DNA from: DASVAL01 sp035649575
Lineage (GTDB): Bacteria > Planctomycetota > UBA1135 > UBA2386
DNA length: 23,877 nucleotides
Reading direction: 5' to 3'
Assembly (NCBI GenBank): GCA_035649575.1
Contig: DASRJH010000194.1
Location: 1-23,877 of the forward strand
This document shows, piece after piece, positions 1-9,000 of the stretch (its first letter is position 1; each line of letters opens with the position of its first letter). Below the pieces are notes generated by a model. It searched no databases. It was not told where the DNA came from and was given only the letters and a program-made list of their open reading frames with translations. The position numbers were made by a program, and so were the translations under genes.

Positions 1-1
1 G

Positions 2-451
2 TTCTTCGGCGAAGCAGAGGCAGAACGCGAGCGGTTGCGCGACGTGGTCAGTGCCGTGACGACCGACTCGCCACCAGCCGAGTGGACCGAGCCGCTGCAG
101 CGCGCGCTCGCGACGCTCGCGCGCGCGGCTCCGCGCGCGCCAGTCGATCGCATCGAGCTGAAGCTGAAGGGCGACCGACCGACGGTCGCGGTGTGCACGG
201 GACTGCCTGCCGGCGGCGAGGACCGCCGCTACGTGCTCGACGCGCGCACGGGCGCACTGCTCGCGGAAGAGGCTTACGTGGACAAGCCGTTCCTCTATCG
301 CCTGCACAGCGGCGAGGCGTTCGGTGACGGCGGTCTCGTCGCCGCGATGCTCTGGGGCACAGCACTCGTGCTGCTCGCGGTCTCGGGGCTCGTCATCTAC
401 TGGCAGATGCGGCGCCCAGGCGCGACCGGTTGGAAGCGCGTCTTCTGGTAG
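2..451 (+). CDS. PepSY-type membrane protein, 3' end only
   Basis: The reading frame is open from the first bases of the window, so this is the C-terminal part (about 149 residues) of a longer gene; the TTG at 35 is not a convincing start. The visible part has a PepSY-like segment (RIELKLKGD, then RRYVLDARTGALLAEE), followed by the LHSGEAFG motif and one strong membrane helix ending in GLVIYWQMRR. PepSY-associated membrane proteins of this type usually have about four helices and are often linked to iron uptake or cytochrome/flavin reductase functions; the upstream helices would lie outside the window. The basic C-terminal tail after the helix suggests a cytoplasmic end. Family assignment is fairly secure; substrate or partner cannot be told. 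Confidence 0.75.
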   Translation, partial: FFGEAEAERERLRDVVSAVTTDSPPAEWTEPLQRALATLARAAPRAPVDRIELKLKGDRPTVAVCTGLPAGGEDRRYVLDARTGALLAEEAYVDKPFLYRLHSGEAFGDGGLVAAMLWGTALVLLAVSGLVIYWQMRRPGATGWKRVFW

Positions 452-456
452 CGCGA

Positions 457-489
457 ATCGGTCGAGCGGAATGCGCAGCTCGGGCCGAT
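457..489 (+). terminator. Hairpin after the PepSY gene, possible terminator
   Basis: Five bases after the stop codon, ATCGG (457-461) pairs with CCGAT (485-489) and GAGC (464-467) pairs with GCTC (478-481), with 2- and 3-nt internal bulges and a 10-nt loop. There is no clear T-run after it, so it is a weak candidate for an intrinsic terminator. Its position directly behind a stop codon and before a separate gene supports a 3'-end role. Confidence 0.35.
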
Positions 490-586
490 GCGAACGGGCT
501 TTCACTAGTCCGCTCGCAACGCGGCGGTAGGATCCCGGGCCGCTCGAGGCCGGTCCGCCCCGCCGTGCCCTGGCGCGTCTTGCACC

Positions 587-1738
587 ATGCCACGCACCCT
601 TGACTCGTGCGCCGCCATCCTCGCATTCGCGGCGGCCGTTCCAGCCCAGCTCACCATTGCCGACGGCAACATGAATCTCGTGACGGGGGCGCTTTCGCCG
701 ACGTCACAGAGCCCGTGCACGCTGCAGCTGCGTTCCGACGCGGTGCAGATCAACCATGCCTTCGAGCATTGGTGGTACTACCGCATCGCGGGCGATGCGC
801 AGGAGTTTGCATTGCGCAACGTCGGCACCGTGACGCAGGGCATCACGCCGACTTCGGACCACCTCGATCGGGACTTCATGAACGTCGACAGCCGCGGGCT
901 GCTGCGCGCGAGCCTGGACATGGACATCTACGACGCCGGTCCCGCGAGCGGCGTCGCGATCAGCCGTCTGACCGTGATGAACATCTCGGCGTCGCCGGTC
1001 ACGGTGAACCTCTTCTGCTACACGGATCTCGACATCGCCGGGACGTCGGCCAACGACACCGCGACGGGCACCGGCAGCCGTCACTTCGTGACCGATTCGA
1101 GCGGCGTGCAGATCGAGCTCCGCGCGTTCGGCAACGATCGTTCGGACGTAGGTGCGTATCCGACCATCCGGAACCTGCTGACGAACACGGCGGTCAACAA
1201 CCTCGGCAACACGCTGCCGCCGTTCACCGGCGACTACACGGGTGCGTTCCAATGGCAGGACAAGACCTTCCAGCCGTTCGAGCAGCACACCTTCACGGTC
1301 CTCATCGCCGTCGACACGGCAGCCACACTGCCGCCGCTCGTCGAGCACTATGGCAGGGCCAACGGGCCGTTCGGCGAGATCCACACGCAGACGTGTCCGC
1401 TGCAGGACAACTCGCAGGTGCGCATGTTCTCGATCGCGACGAAGGGCGCGCTGCCGAACACGATCTACGGCACCGTGATCAGCTTCGCGCCCTACAACGG
1501 CGCCCAGTTCATCGGAGGCCTCGAGTTCTGGGTCGATCCCTTCGCGATCATCGGCGTCTGGGGTGCCGGCGGGCTCACGTCGCCGACCGGCAGCACGCTC
1601 GAGCTCTTCGTGATTCCATCCTCGCCATACCTGACTGGCCTGGCCGTGTTCAGCCAGCACTTCTACGTCGATGCGGCGGCTCCGAACGGGTTCGGTTACT
1701 TCACGCCGGGGATGATGACGCGTATCGGCAAGCTCTGA
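587..1738 (+). CDS. Secreted beta-rich protein of unknown function
   Basis: 383 residues starting at an ATG. The first ~20 residues form a signal peptide (hydrophobic AAILAFAAAVPAQ, cleavage likely after VPA), so the product is exported. The rest has no membrane helix and is rich in short beta-type stretches, Asn, Thr and Gly. I recognise no catalytic motif. The last ~90 residues (LTGLAVFSQHFYVDAAAPNG, then PGMMTRIG) match the end of the module found in the first half of the hydrolase at 19490-20713, a module that I associate with exported proteins of Planctomycetota. There is no Shine-Dalgarno before the ATG. A hexamer TAGGAT at 528-533 could be a -10 box, without a good -35. The gene runs convergently into the sigma-fusion gene with only 25 nt between. 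Function unknown. Confidence 0.8.
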   Translation: MPRTLDSCAAILAFAAAVPAQLTIADGNMNLVTGALSPTSQSPCTLQLRSDAVQINHAFEHWWYYRIAGDAQEFALRNVGTVTQGITPTSDHLDRDFMNVDSRGLLRASLDMDIYDAGPASGVAISRLTVMNISASPVTVNLFCYTDLDIAGTSANDTATGTGSRHFVTDSSGVQIELRAFGNDRSDVGAYPTIRNLLTNTAVNNLGNTLPPFTGDYTGAFQWQDKTFQPFEQHTFTVLIAVDTAATLPPLVEHYGRANGPFGEIHTQTCPLQDNSQVRMFSIATKGALPNTIYGTVISFAPYNGAQFIGGLEFWVDPFAIIGVWGAGGLTSPTGSTLELFVIPSSPYLTGLAVFSQHFYVDAAAPNGFGYFTPGMMTRIGKL

Positions 1739-1763
1739 CGCTCGCGTCCGCGCCCCGGCCCGT

Positions 1764-4313
1764 TCATCGATCGACCGACCAATCGCCGACGTCGAGCGAA
1801 CCTCGCACGGTGACTGCACGCTGCGCTACCACGGTCGCGCCGTCGCGCAGCTGCAGGTGCCACCGGCCGTCGGCGACGTGCTTGACTGCGAAGCTGCCGT
1901 CCTCGGCGATCGAGACGCCGAGGAACGCCGCGGTCTTCGCGCGTGCGAGCAGGTCGGCCGCGACTCCGCCGGCCGGCACCTCGGGCACGGCCATCACGCG
2001 CAGGCTCGTGCGGTCGCGCGTCGTCACGCGGCCGCGGACGAAGCCGGTCGGCAGCGCGAGGTCGATGCCCTGCGGGCCGGGGCCGCGCACCGTGATGTTC
2101 GGCAGCAGCGCGAACAGCAGGTGGTGGTCGTCGTCGTTCGCGGGCATCAGCAGCACGAGGTAGTCGCCCGGCTGCAGCGCGCCGGCGTCGTAGTCGCTGC
2201 CGTTCAGGCGCGCCGGAGCGAAGCGACCGCTGCCCGAGTGCGGCAGGAACGCCGCGGTGAGCCCGGCTGGCGCGCCGGCGATGCGGCCGCGGACGGGTAC
2301 GGCGCTGGACGATTCGAGCTCGAGCTTCGCTGCGAGCTGCTGGCCGGGCTCGAGCGTGTAGCTCGCGTTCGTCGTCGCCATTTCGTCCGGCGCCGACGCA
2401 TTCGGCACGAGGAAGACCATGTAGCGGTCCGCGGGCAGCTGCGTCAACGCGACCCTGCCGTCGGCGTCGGTGCGTGCGCGGCGTTGGAAGCGCTCGTCGC
2501 GGACGGCGCACACGAGCACGTGGGCACCGGCGACCGGCGCGCCGGTTCGGTCGACGACCTGCACCTGCAGGCTCGCGCGCGGCCGCAGACGCACGACGAT
2601 CTCCTGGTCCGGCTGCGGCCTGAGGGTCGCGGTCTGCCAGTCGTCATGCTCGACGTGCAGCGTGACGGATGCGCCGTTCTTCGGCAGTCCGAGCACGAAC
2701 GTGCCGTCGGCGCGGACGTGCGCGCGGGAGCCGTAGCTCATGCTGTCCGATGTACGCGCGATGTAGAAGACGTCGGCGCCGGGGACCGGTTCGTTCGTCG
2801 CGTCGGCGACGACGCGGCCGCGCTGCACGGGCCCGCCGGCGTCGGGGACCGGCGGGTCGAACTCGAGGACGACGTGCAGCGGTACGCCGGGAGCAGGCTG
2901 CAGCGTGGTGCGCAGGCGGGGGTCGGTGCCGCGACCGAACGGGCCTTCGCCATGCGCCGCACAGCACACTTGCACGACGAACGGCATGCCCTCGACGAAG
3001 CGCGCGGTGCCCGTCCACTGGCCGTTCGTGCCGACGCTGCGATCCGGAACCCGCAGCTCGTACGTTACGGGCGCATCGACGCGGTTGGACCGCGTCTGCA
3101 GCGCGGTGCTGCCGGTCACGCGGAAGCGCGGCACCGGCACGCGGCCCGCGCGCTCGACGCATTCGGCTGTCATCGACACCTCGTGGGTGCGCAGCATCAC
3201 GAGCGTCGCGGCAGCCTCGAGCCTGCACAGCGTCGTCTGTTCGCGCGCGACGAAACCATCGAGCTTCGCGGCGACGGCCACGTTCTCACCGCGGACACCG
3301 GCTTCGTTCAACGTGAAGGCGCCGTCGCCGCCGGTCGTCGCACTCGCGTCGTGGGTCTTCAGCTCGCCGGATTCGACGCGTGCCTCGAAGCTCCAGAGCG
3401 GCGTCTTGCGCACCAAAGCGCCTGCGAGCGGCTTGCCGTCGACGTCGACGACGCGTCCGCGAAACGCACGCGCGGGCGCCGCTTCACGAGATGGCGCGGC
3501 CGCGTCGGAGGCTCGCGTCGTGGTCGGCGGCTGCTGCGGCGCGGCTGCGACGACATCGCCGTGCGCGGCGTCGGGCGGCGTGGTGGTCGTCGATCCGGAC
3601 CAGACGATCGCGGCGGGGATCGCCGCCAACGCAGCGAGGGCCGCGCCGGCGACGAGCAGCTTGTTGGTGTTCACGATGGCGAGTCCGACGTGGGTGAAGG
3701 TCGTCAGCGCACCGGCCGCGGCGGCGACGTCGCGCGGCCGGCCGAGTGCCGCGAAGGCGAGCGCCCACGCGCGGCGGTCGCCGAAGTCCGCGTCGAGCCG
3801 TTCGCGCAGCCGGTCCATCGCGCGCTGCAGGCGCGTGCGCACGGTCGCGATGGGCACCTGCAGCCGGGCCGCGATCACGCGCGGCGGCAGGCCCTCGAGG
3901 TAACGCAGCAGCACGACGTCGCGCATCGGTTCCGGCAGCGCGTTGACGGCCGCGAGCAGCCGCTGCTGCAACTCGGCGTGCTCCGCGACCTCCGCGGCGC
4001 TCTTCGCAGTGCCCGTGTTGGCGGCGGCGAGCTCATGGCGCGTGCGGCGTGCGTCGCGGCGAACCAGCAGCGCCGCGAGGTGTCTCGCGATGCCGGTCAG
4101 CCACGCGCGGATCGGCGCCGGCTGCGCCGCTGAGGCGTTCGGTGCCTTCAGCGCCGCGTGCCAGATCTCCTGGGCGAGGTCGTCGCGATGGCTCTTGTCG
4201 AACACGAGCCGCGCGGCGAGCGCGCGGACCCAGTCGAGCTGCTGCAGGAGTTCGTGATGGGGTGGGGGAGTCACGTCCCCTGCATCTTGCCGCGGCTCGC
4301 GAAATCGACTCAC
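1764..4313 (-). CDS. Sigma-70 family (ECF-like) factor fused to a TM helix and carboxypeptidase-regulatory-like repeats
   Basis: 849 residues from a GTG start. Residues ~25-90 resemble sigma region 2 (DWVRALAARLVFDKSHRDDL, then RAWLTGIARH) and ~115-172 sigma region 4 (LPEPMRDVVLLRYLEGLPPR, helix-turn-helix ending TVRTRLQRAMDRLRERL). A single membrane helix follows at ~219-238 (LLVAGAALAALAAIPAAIVW), then a Thr/Pro/Ala-rich linker and ~600 residues with several regulatory-like beta-sandwich starts (RGRVVDVDGKPLAGALV, RGRVVADATNEPVPGADV, VQVVDRTGAPVAGAHV). This predicts a cytoplasmic sigma half tethered to an outside domain. Start choice is uncertain: GTG at 4313 has no Shine-Dalgarno and lies beside a hairpin; GTG at 4274, just after an AGGGG, is an alternative giving 836 residues. 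It follows the propeller gene by 41 nt and may be co-transcribed. No anti-sigma gene lies next to it. Confidence 0.88.
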   Translation of the reverse strand: MSRFREPRQDAGDVTPPPHHELLQQLDWVRALAARLVFDKSHRDDLAQEIWHAALKAPNASAAQPAPIRAWLTGIARHLAALLVRRDARRTRHELAAANTGTAKSAAEVAEHAELQQRLLAAVNALPEPMRDVVLLRYLEGLPPRVIAARLQVPIATVRTRLQRAMDRLRERLDADFGDRRAWALAFAALGRPRDVAAAAGALTTFTHVGLAIVNTNKLLVAGAALAALAAIPAAIVWSGSTTTTPPDAAHGDVVAAAPQQPPTTTRASDAAAPSREAAPARAFRGRVVDVDGKPLAGALVRKTPLWSFEARVESGELKTHDASATTGGDGAFTLNEAGVRGENVAVAAKLDGFVAREQTTLCRLEAAATLVMLRTHEVSMTAECVERAGRVPVPRFRVTGSTALQTRSNRVDAPVTYELRVPDRSVGTNGQWTGTARFVEGMPFVVQVCCAAHGEGPFGRGTDPRLRTTLQPAPGVPLHVVLEFDPPVPDAGGPVQRGRVVADATNEPVPGADVFYIARTSDSMSYGSRAHVRADGTFVLGLPKNGASVTLHVEHDDWQTATLRPQPDQEIVVRLRPRASLQVQVVDRTGAPVAGAHVLVCAVRDERFQRRARTDADGRVALTQLPADRYMVFLVPNASAPDEMATTNASYTLEPGQQLAAKLELESSSAVPVRGRIAGAPAGLTAAFLPHSGSGRFAPARLNGSDYDAGALQPGDYLVLLMPANDDDHHLLFALLPNITVRGPGPQGIDLALPTGFVRGRVTTRDRTSLRVMAVPEVPAGGVAADLLARAKTAAFLGVSIAEDGSFAVKHVADGRWHLQLRDGATVVAQRAVTVRGSLDVGDWSVDR

Positions 4314-4335
4314 CGCGGCGCAAAATCGTGCCGCG
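4314..4335 (-). other. Hairpin touching the GTG start of the sigma-fusion gene
   Basis: On the minus strand CGCGGC and GCCGCG, six perfect base pairs, enclose a 10-nt loop (ACGATTTTGC). The 3' arm ends directly at the GTG at 4313. In the mRNA this would block the initiation region of that GTG, or end some transcripts coming from the propeller gene; it also makes the downstream GTG at 4274 a more credible start. It was seen by eye and no folding was computed. Confidence 0.35.
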
Positions 4336-4354
4336 ACCGGGACTCAGCGCGGAC

Positions 4355-5416
4355 TCACCGGTAGTAGCGGTTGGCCTCGACTGCCCAGGTCATCTCCTCC
4401 GTCCAGACTTCGTTGCCGTCCTTGTCGAACTCGCGCACTCGCGTGTTCTCGGCCACGAGCGTGTTGCCGTTCGGCAGCCGATCCGCGTCGCTGGGACAGC
4501 TCAGGTCCCGCAATTCGAAGACGATCCTGAAGAAGCGGTCGTACTCGCGCACGCAGCCCTTGTTGCGAAGCGTCACGAGCGTGTTGCCGTTCGGCAGTCG
4601 ATCCGCATCGTGGCAATTCGTCACGCCGTTGAGCTCCCAGACGACCTGGCCCAGCTGGTTGACCTCGATGACGCGGTCCCTCAGCACGTCTGCGATCAGT
4701 GTGTTGCCGTTGGCCAGGCGATCGCAGTCGAATGGTCGGATGTCGGTCGCGAAGGACCAGACAATCGTGCCCGCCTTGTCGACCTCGATGACGCGGCCCG
4801 CGAACGTGTCCGCGATCAGCGTGTTGCCGTTCGGCAGCCGATCCGCGTCGTAGGGGTTCTTGAGGTCCTCGAACGCCCACACCAACCGGCCCGTGCGGTC
4901 GACCTCCTTCACGCGGCTCACCGAGAACTCGGTGATGAGGAGGTTGCTGTTGGCAAGCTGTTCTACATCCCACGCGCCGAACACCTCGTCGAGTTGGAGC
5001 GTGATCTGCCCGGTATCGTCGATCTCGACGACGCGGTTGTCCGAGTAGTCGGCGATCAGCGTCGTCCACTTCCGTGGCGGTATCGGCGGTGCCTCGGCGC
5101 GCGTTGGCTCCGGCGCGAGCTGCGGCTTCGGCGCTGGCTCATGGGGCACGGTCGCGGGCGCTTGCTGCGCGTCGTGGCGCAGCCACGCGACGGTGGCGAC
5201 GACTCCGACACCCGCGACGACGACCGCCGCGAACATCCACTGCCGCAGCGCGTCGGCCAGCGTGGCTGGCCGCTGCGGAGCTGCGTCGCGAAGGCGCGCT
5301 TCGATGCGCGCGCCGAGGTCGGGACTCGGACCGACGCCTGCCAGTTCGTTGAGCAGCGTGTCGAGCTGTTGTTCTCCGGCGCGCTCGTGCGCCGGCGTTC
5401 GTGGACTGTCGGTCAT
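4355..5416 (-). CDS. Membrane-anchored six-bladed beta-propeller, putative anti-sigma/sensor partner of the ECF sigma factor
   Basis: 353 residues. The start is fixed by GGAGGA (5421-5426) four bases before ATG at 5416, which overlaps the sigma stop codon as ATGA. Residues 1-60 are a charged cytoplasmic segment, 61-79 a membrane helix (MFAAVVVAGVGVVATVAWL), ~85-116 a Pro/Glu/Ala linker, and ~117-353 six repeats of 40 residues (pattern RLPNGNTLIAD, RVIEVD, G.IVW). These resemble PQQ/NHL-like or arylsulfotransferase-like propeller blades. Coupling to a sigma gene and the membrane topology suggest an anti-sigma factor with an outside sensor. The N-terminus lacks the HxxxCxxC zinc motif of classical ECF anti-sigma factors, so that role is inference. 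No enzyme active site is evident. Confidence 0.85.
   Translation of the reverse strand: MTDSPRTPAHERAGEQQLDTLLNELAGVGPSPDLGARIEARLRDAAPQRPATLADALRQWMFAAVVVAGVGVVATVAWLRHDAQQAPATVPHEPAPKPQLAPEPTRAEAPPIPPRKWTTLIADYSDNRVVEIDDTGQITLQLDEVFGAWDVEQLANSNLLITEFSVSRVKEVDRTGRLVWAFEDLKNPYDADRLPNGNTLIADTFAGRVIEVDKAGTIVWSFATDIRPFDCDRLANGNTLIADVLRDRVIEVNQLGQVVWELNGVTNCHDADRLPNGNTLVTLRNKGCVREYDRFFRIVFELRDLSCPSDADRLPNGNTLVAENTRVREFDKDGNEVWTEEMTWAVEANRYYR
4461..4970. repeat. 120-bp periodic repeat inside the propeller gene
   Basis: A 30-bp core beginning GTGTTGCCGTTCGGCAGCCG on the plus strand recurs at 4461, 4581, 4701, 4821 and, more diverged, 4941, at exactly 120-bp spacing. The copies at 4461 and 4821 are identical over 30 bp, 4581 differs at two positions and 4701 at several. 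Each core codes for the D.DRLPNGNTL joint between blades. The regular spacing shows blade amplification by tandem duplication. Confidence 0.9.
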
Positions 5417-5964
5417 GTGTTCCTCCGTTCGATGCAGGCGCGCAGCTGCTGTCGCACTCGCTGCAGCAGCGTCTTCACGCCGTTGGGTTGCATGCCCAGT
5501 TCGCGCGCGATCTCGTCGCGCCGCTGCGGCTCGTCGGCGCCGAGGCCGTAGCTGCGGGCCACAGCTTGCCGGGCCCGGCCCGTCAGGGTCTCGACGCAGG
5601 CGCGCAGCGCCGCGAGGAGGCCGTCGCCGTCGTCCGCCGCACAGTCGCGCTGCCACAGTTCGTCGACCGCATCGGCGAGCTCGTCGGGTTCTTCGCGGTC
5701 GCGCAAGTGGCGCAGGAACAGGAAGCGCGCCGTGCGCCGCAGGAACGTCGCGAGCGCCGGCGGGTCGAGGCCGAGCACGCCGCGCTGCAGCGCGACCACG
5801 AACGACTCCTGCGTCAGGTCGTCGGCCACTTCGGGCGCGGCGCCGAGCATGCGCAGGTAGCGCCACACGCCGCGCAGGTGGCGGGCGATCACGGACGCCA
5901 CCGCGGGCGCCGCCGCCGGCGCGGCAGGGGTCGGGCTGATCGCGGACATGCCCTTCAGTGCCAT
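5413..5964 (-). CDS. ECF-type RNA polymerase sigma factor
   Basis: 183 residues from ATG at 5964; ATG at 5949, preceded by GAAGG, would shorten it by five residues and is nearly as likely. Region 2 lies at ~33-90 (WRYLRMLGAAPEVADDLTQE, then TFLRRTARFLFLRHLRD) and region 4 at ~120-180 (LTGRARQAVARSYGLGADEP, then the helix-turn-helix DEIARELGMQPNGVKTLLQR). The length is normal for an ECF sigma factor, and there is no C-terminal extension, unlike the three fused factors nearby. The N-terminal ~20 residues are Ala/Pro-rich and dispensable-looking. The stop overlaps the propeller start by four bases, indicating translational coupling. It would direct transcription of a regulon not visible here, probably including its own operon. 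Confidence 0.88.
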   Translation of the reverse strand: MALKGMSAISPTPAAPAAAPAVASVIARHLRGVWRYLRMLGAAPEVADDLTQESFVVALQRGVLGLDPPALATFLRRTARFLFLRHLRDREEPDELADAVDELWQRDCAADDGDGLLAALRACVETLTGRARQAVARSYGLGADEPQRRDEIARELGMQPNGVKTLLQRVRQQLRACIERRNT

Positions 5965-5981
5965 GGCGGCACCGAAGGTAT

Positions 5982-6012
5982 TCGAGAAAGGCGCGAAGGT
6001 GCGCGTTCTCGA
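5982..6012 (-). terminator. Two-part stem-loop between the sigma fusion and the ECF gene
   Basis: TCGAGAA pairs with TTCTCGA (7 bp), and inside it GCGC pairs with GCGC around the loop ACCTTC, with a 1-nt and a 2-nt bulge between the stems. It starts 14 nt after the stop codon of the 1016-residue sigma fusion and ends before the ECF start. There is no U-run, so it may be a weak terminator, a processing site or an mRNA-stabilising end. Confidence 0.45.
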
Positions 6013-6025
6013 GCGATGCGCTGGG

Positions 6026-9000
6026 CTACGGCTGGCGCGGCACGTCGATGGTCCGCGTCGGCATCGCGTCGGCCGCGACGAACGTGCCGCGGTAACGCCG
6101 GTCGGAGTCCGTGCGCGCGGTCACCGTGTACTCGCCGAACGCGAAGACGTGATCGAGCGTCCAGTTGCCGTCCCCGTGGGGGCTCCTGCGCACCTGTTCG
6201 CGCAGCACGACGGCGCCGCTGCGATCGGTGACCTCGACGTGCAGGCGGTCCTTGGGGTCGATCTCGACCGTCGTGTGGTGGCCGTCGCCGGCGAACACGA
6301 GGCTGATGCTGCGGCCGACCGCGACCGCGGTGCGCACGACGCGGCGTTCGCCCGGCATCAGTTCGACGTCCTGCGGCGACGCGAGGAGGTCGGGGTCGGT
6401 GACCTCGATGCGTACGGGCCCCGGCTCGATCGCGCCTTCGCAGCTGCTGTCTCCTGCGCTCGGCAGCCAGCTGCATTGGTTGTCGCCGGGCCGCCGCAGA
6501 TACGCAGCCGGCAGCCAGCCTCGCCAAGGCGTGCCGTCGGTGCGCACGAACTCGATGCGCAGGGTCGCCATCGGCAGCACGCCCACGTCGCCGAGCTCGA
6601 GCGCTTCGGTCGCAGCGAGCGTCACCTTGCGCACGCGGCGCCGCGCGCGCTCGTCGCCTTCGAGCAGCAGCTCGAAGGTGCCGGCGGCGATGCCGCGCAT
6701 GCAGAACCCGCCGTCGCCGCCGGTCCGCGCGTCGTGGCACGGGGCCACTTGGTCCGCGAGCAGCACCTTCGCCCCGGCGATCGGCAGCCCCGTGTGGTCG
6801 ACGAGGCGACCGGCGACACTCGCGCGCGGCACGCGATCGGCCGGCACGCGCAGCACGACTTCCCCGCCGAGCCGCGACACATCGGCGAGTTCGACCACTT
6901 CCGTGGGCGAGCGCCACCACGCGCTGACGTGCACGCGCTCGCCGACCACGTGCGGCACCGTGAACCCACCCTGCTCGTCGGTCCTGGCCCACGCCTCGCT
7001 CGCGTCGTCGCGCACGACGACCGTCCAGCGCGCGAGCGGGCGATCGCCTTCGTCGATCACGCGGCCGCGCAGCGTCGGCAGTGCGGGCACGATGAGTTCG
7101 ACGTGCACCGAACGCTCCTCCGTCGCGGCCACCGCGCGGCGCAGCAACGCACCTCCCGCGTTGGCGCGGACGAGCAGTTCGAACGGCGGCGCCTGCAGTC
7201 TGGCGAACGCGAAGCGGCCGTCTCCATGCACGGGTGTCGTGGCCACCTGGCTCAGACCGCGCAGACCGGAAAGCTGGCGCAGCACGTCGACGGAGAGGTC
7301 GTGCAGCGCGGCGCCGTCGGCGCTGCGCACGACGCCCGTGATCTGGATTGACGGTGCGAGCACGATCTCGAAATCGTCCGTCGCGCCGCCGGCCGTCGTC
7401 GTGGGGTAACTCTCGGCGCGGCCGTGCCCGGGGGCCGACGCGTAGAGCCCTGCGCCGCCCTCGGGCAGTGCATGGAACTGGAATCGCCCTGCGGCATCCG
7501 TCGTCGCGAACTCCGCGAGCGGCCCCCCGGTCCAGGTGCCGTCGGCCGCGCGAGCGACGGCGGCGAGCACGCGCGCCGCGACGAGTGCGCCGGCGATCGG
7601 CTGGCGCTGCCGGTCGAGCACGCGGCCGCCGAGCACCGTGGTCCGCGGCAACAGGACGAGCCGGCACCAGTCGACGCCGGGCGCGTGCGTCGGCTGGGAG
7701 CGCGACGACCGGAAGCTTGGATGCGCGGCCGCGACGAGGGACTCGTCGTCGCTGGCGGCACAGGTGAACGTGCCGTCGGCGGCCGAGAGCGCGGCTGTGC
7801 GCACCGTCACGTCGAGCCGGCCGGCGACGCTCGCCGCTTCCCACGGCACCGCCGTGCTCGGCGATTCGCCGACGCGGACCGCTGCGCCGGCGACCGGGGT
7901 TCCACTCTCGTCGACGACGATCCCGCGCACTGTGTGCACAGGCAGAGCGAGGGCGAGCTCGGTCGAAGCGCCGGCGGCGATCGTCACCGGCGTCGCAGGC
8001 GTCGCGAAGCCGGTCGCGACGAGCCGCCATGGCCCTCGCGGCAGGCCGTGAAAGCGCGCGAGGCCGGCGTCGTCCGTGCGCGCGAAGCGGTTCGAGGGGT
8101 CCTCGAGCGGCAGCGATTGTTCGCCGGGGCAGACGCGCAGCGCGACATCGCGCAGCGGCACGCCGTCGTGCTTCGTCGTCACGCGCACGTGCAGCGAACC
8201 CGCGTCGTCGCGGCGTTCGTCGTTTGCGCCCACCGCGGTGCGGCTCGCTGCTGCCGGTGAGGCCGCAGAGTCCGCTACGGGATCCGCCGCGACGACGCGT
8301 GCACCATCGCGCGCGCCTGACAAGACGGGCGCCGGATCCGGCCGTGCGGTGGACCACCAACAGAGCAGCGCGGCGAGCACGACGGCTGCGCCGGCGAACG
8401 CGTACTTCATCGACAACGCTCCCGCGGCGATCGCCGCCGTTCCACCGATCGTCGCACCGTGCGCGACGACGCGCGCTTCGTGCAGCACTGCGCTGCGCAC
8501 CGCGGCCAGCCCGCGCGTCGGCAGCGCACCGAACAGCCACACCGCGAGCGCGCTCGGCAGCAGGCGCCGCAGCGCTTGCAGGCCGCGGTGCAACCGCATG
8601 CGCACGGTGCCCGGCGGCACGTCGAGCACCTCGGCGATTTCCGTCGGCGACAGGCCGTGCTGCAACTGCAACAGCATCGCCTGGCGCTGTTCGGGCGGCA
8701 GGTCCTCGACGCGAGCCCGCAGCCGTGCGACGAGCTCGCCGCGTTCGGCGCTCGCGATCGGCCCACCCTCCGTGTCGACGAGGTCGGGCAGCGGTTCGGT
8801 GCTCCGATGCTGGTTGCGGCGCGCGAGGTTCCGCGCCTCGCCGGCGAGGATGCCCGACAACCACGGCAGCAGCGGCTCGCCCTTGCTGAACGTTGCCGCC
8901 TTCTTCATCGCGAGCACGAACGTCGCCTGCAGCAGGTCCTCGGCGTCCTCGGCGCTGTGCGCGAGATGCATCGCGAGATGCAGCAGGTGCTTTGCGGTGC

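Noticed and set aside
1857..4133. A 758-codon plus-strand frame opposite the first sigma fusion
   Set aside because: Arg/Ala/Val-rich shadow with no recognisable motifs; the minus strand has clear sigma regions and repeats.
5417..5866. N-terminal extension of the propeller protein
   Set aside because: It overlaps the ECF gene in another frame and is Arg-rich; GGAGGA before ATG 5416 settles the start.
5948..7351. A 467-codon plus-strand frame
   Set aside because: Antisense to the sigma fusion and shadow-like in composition.
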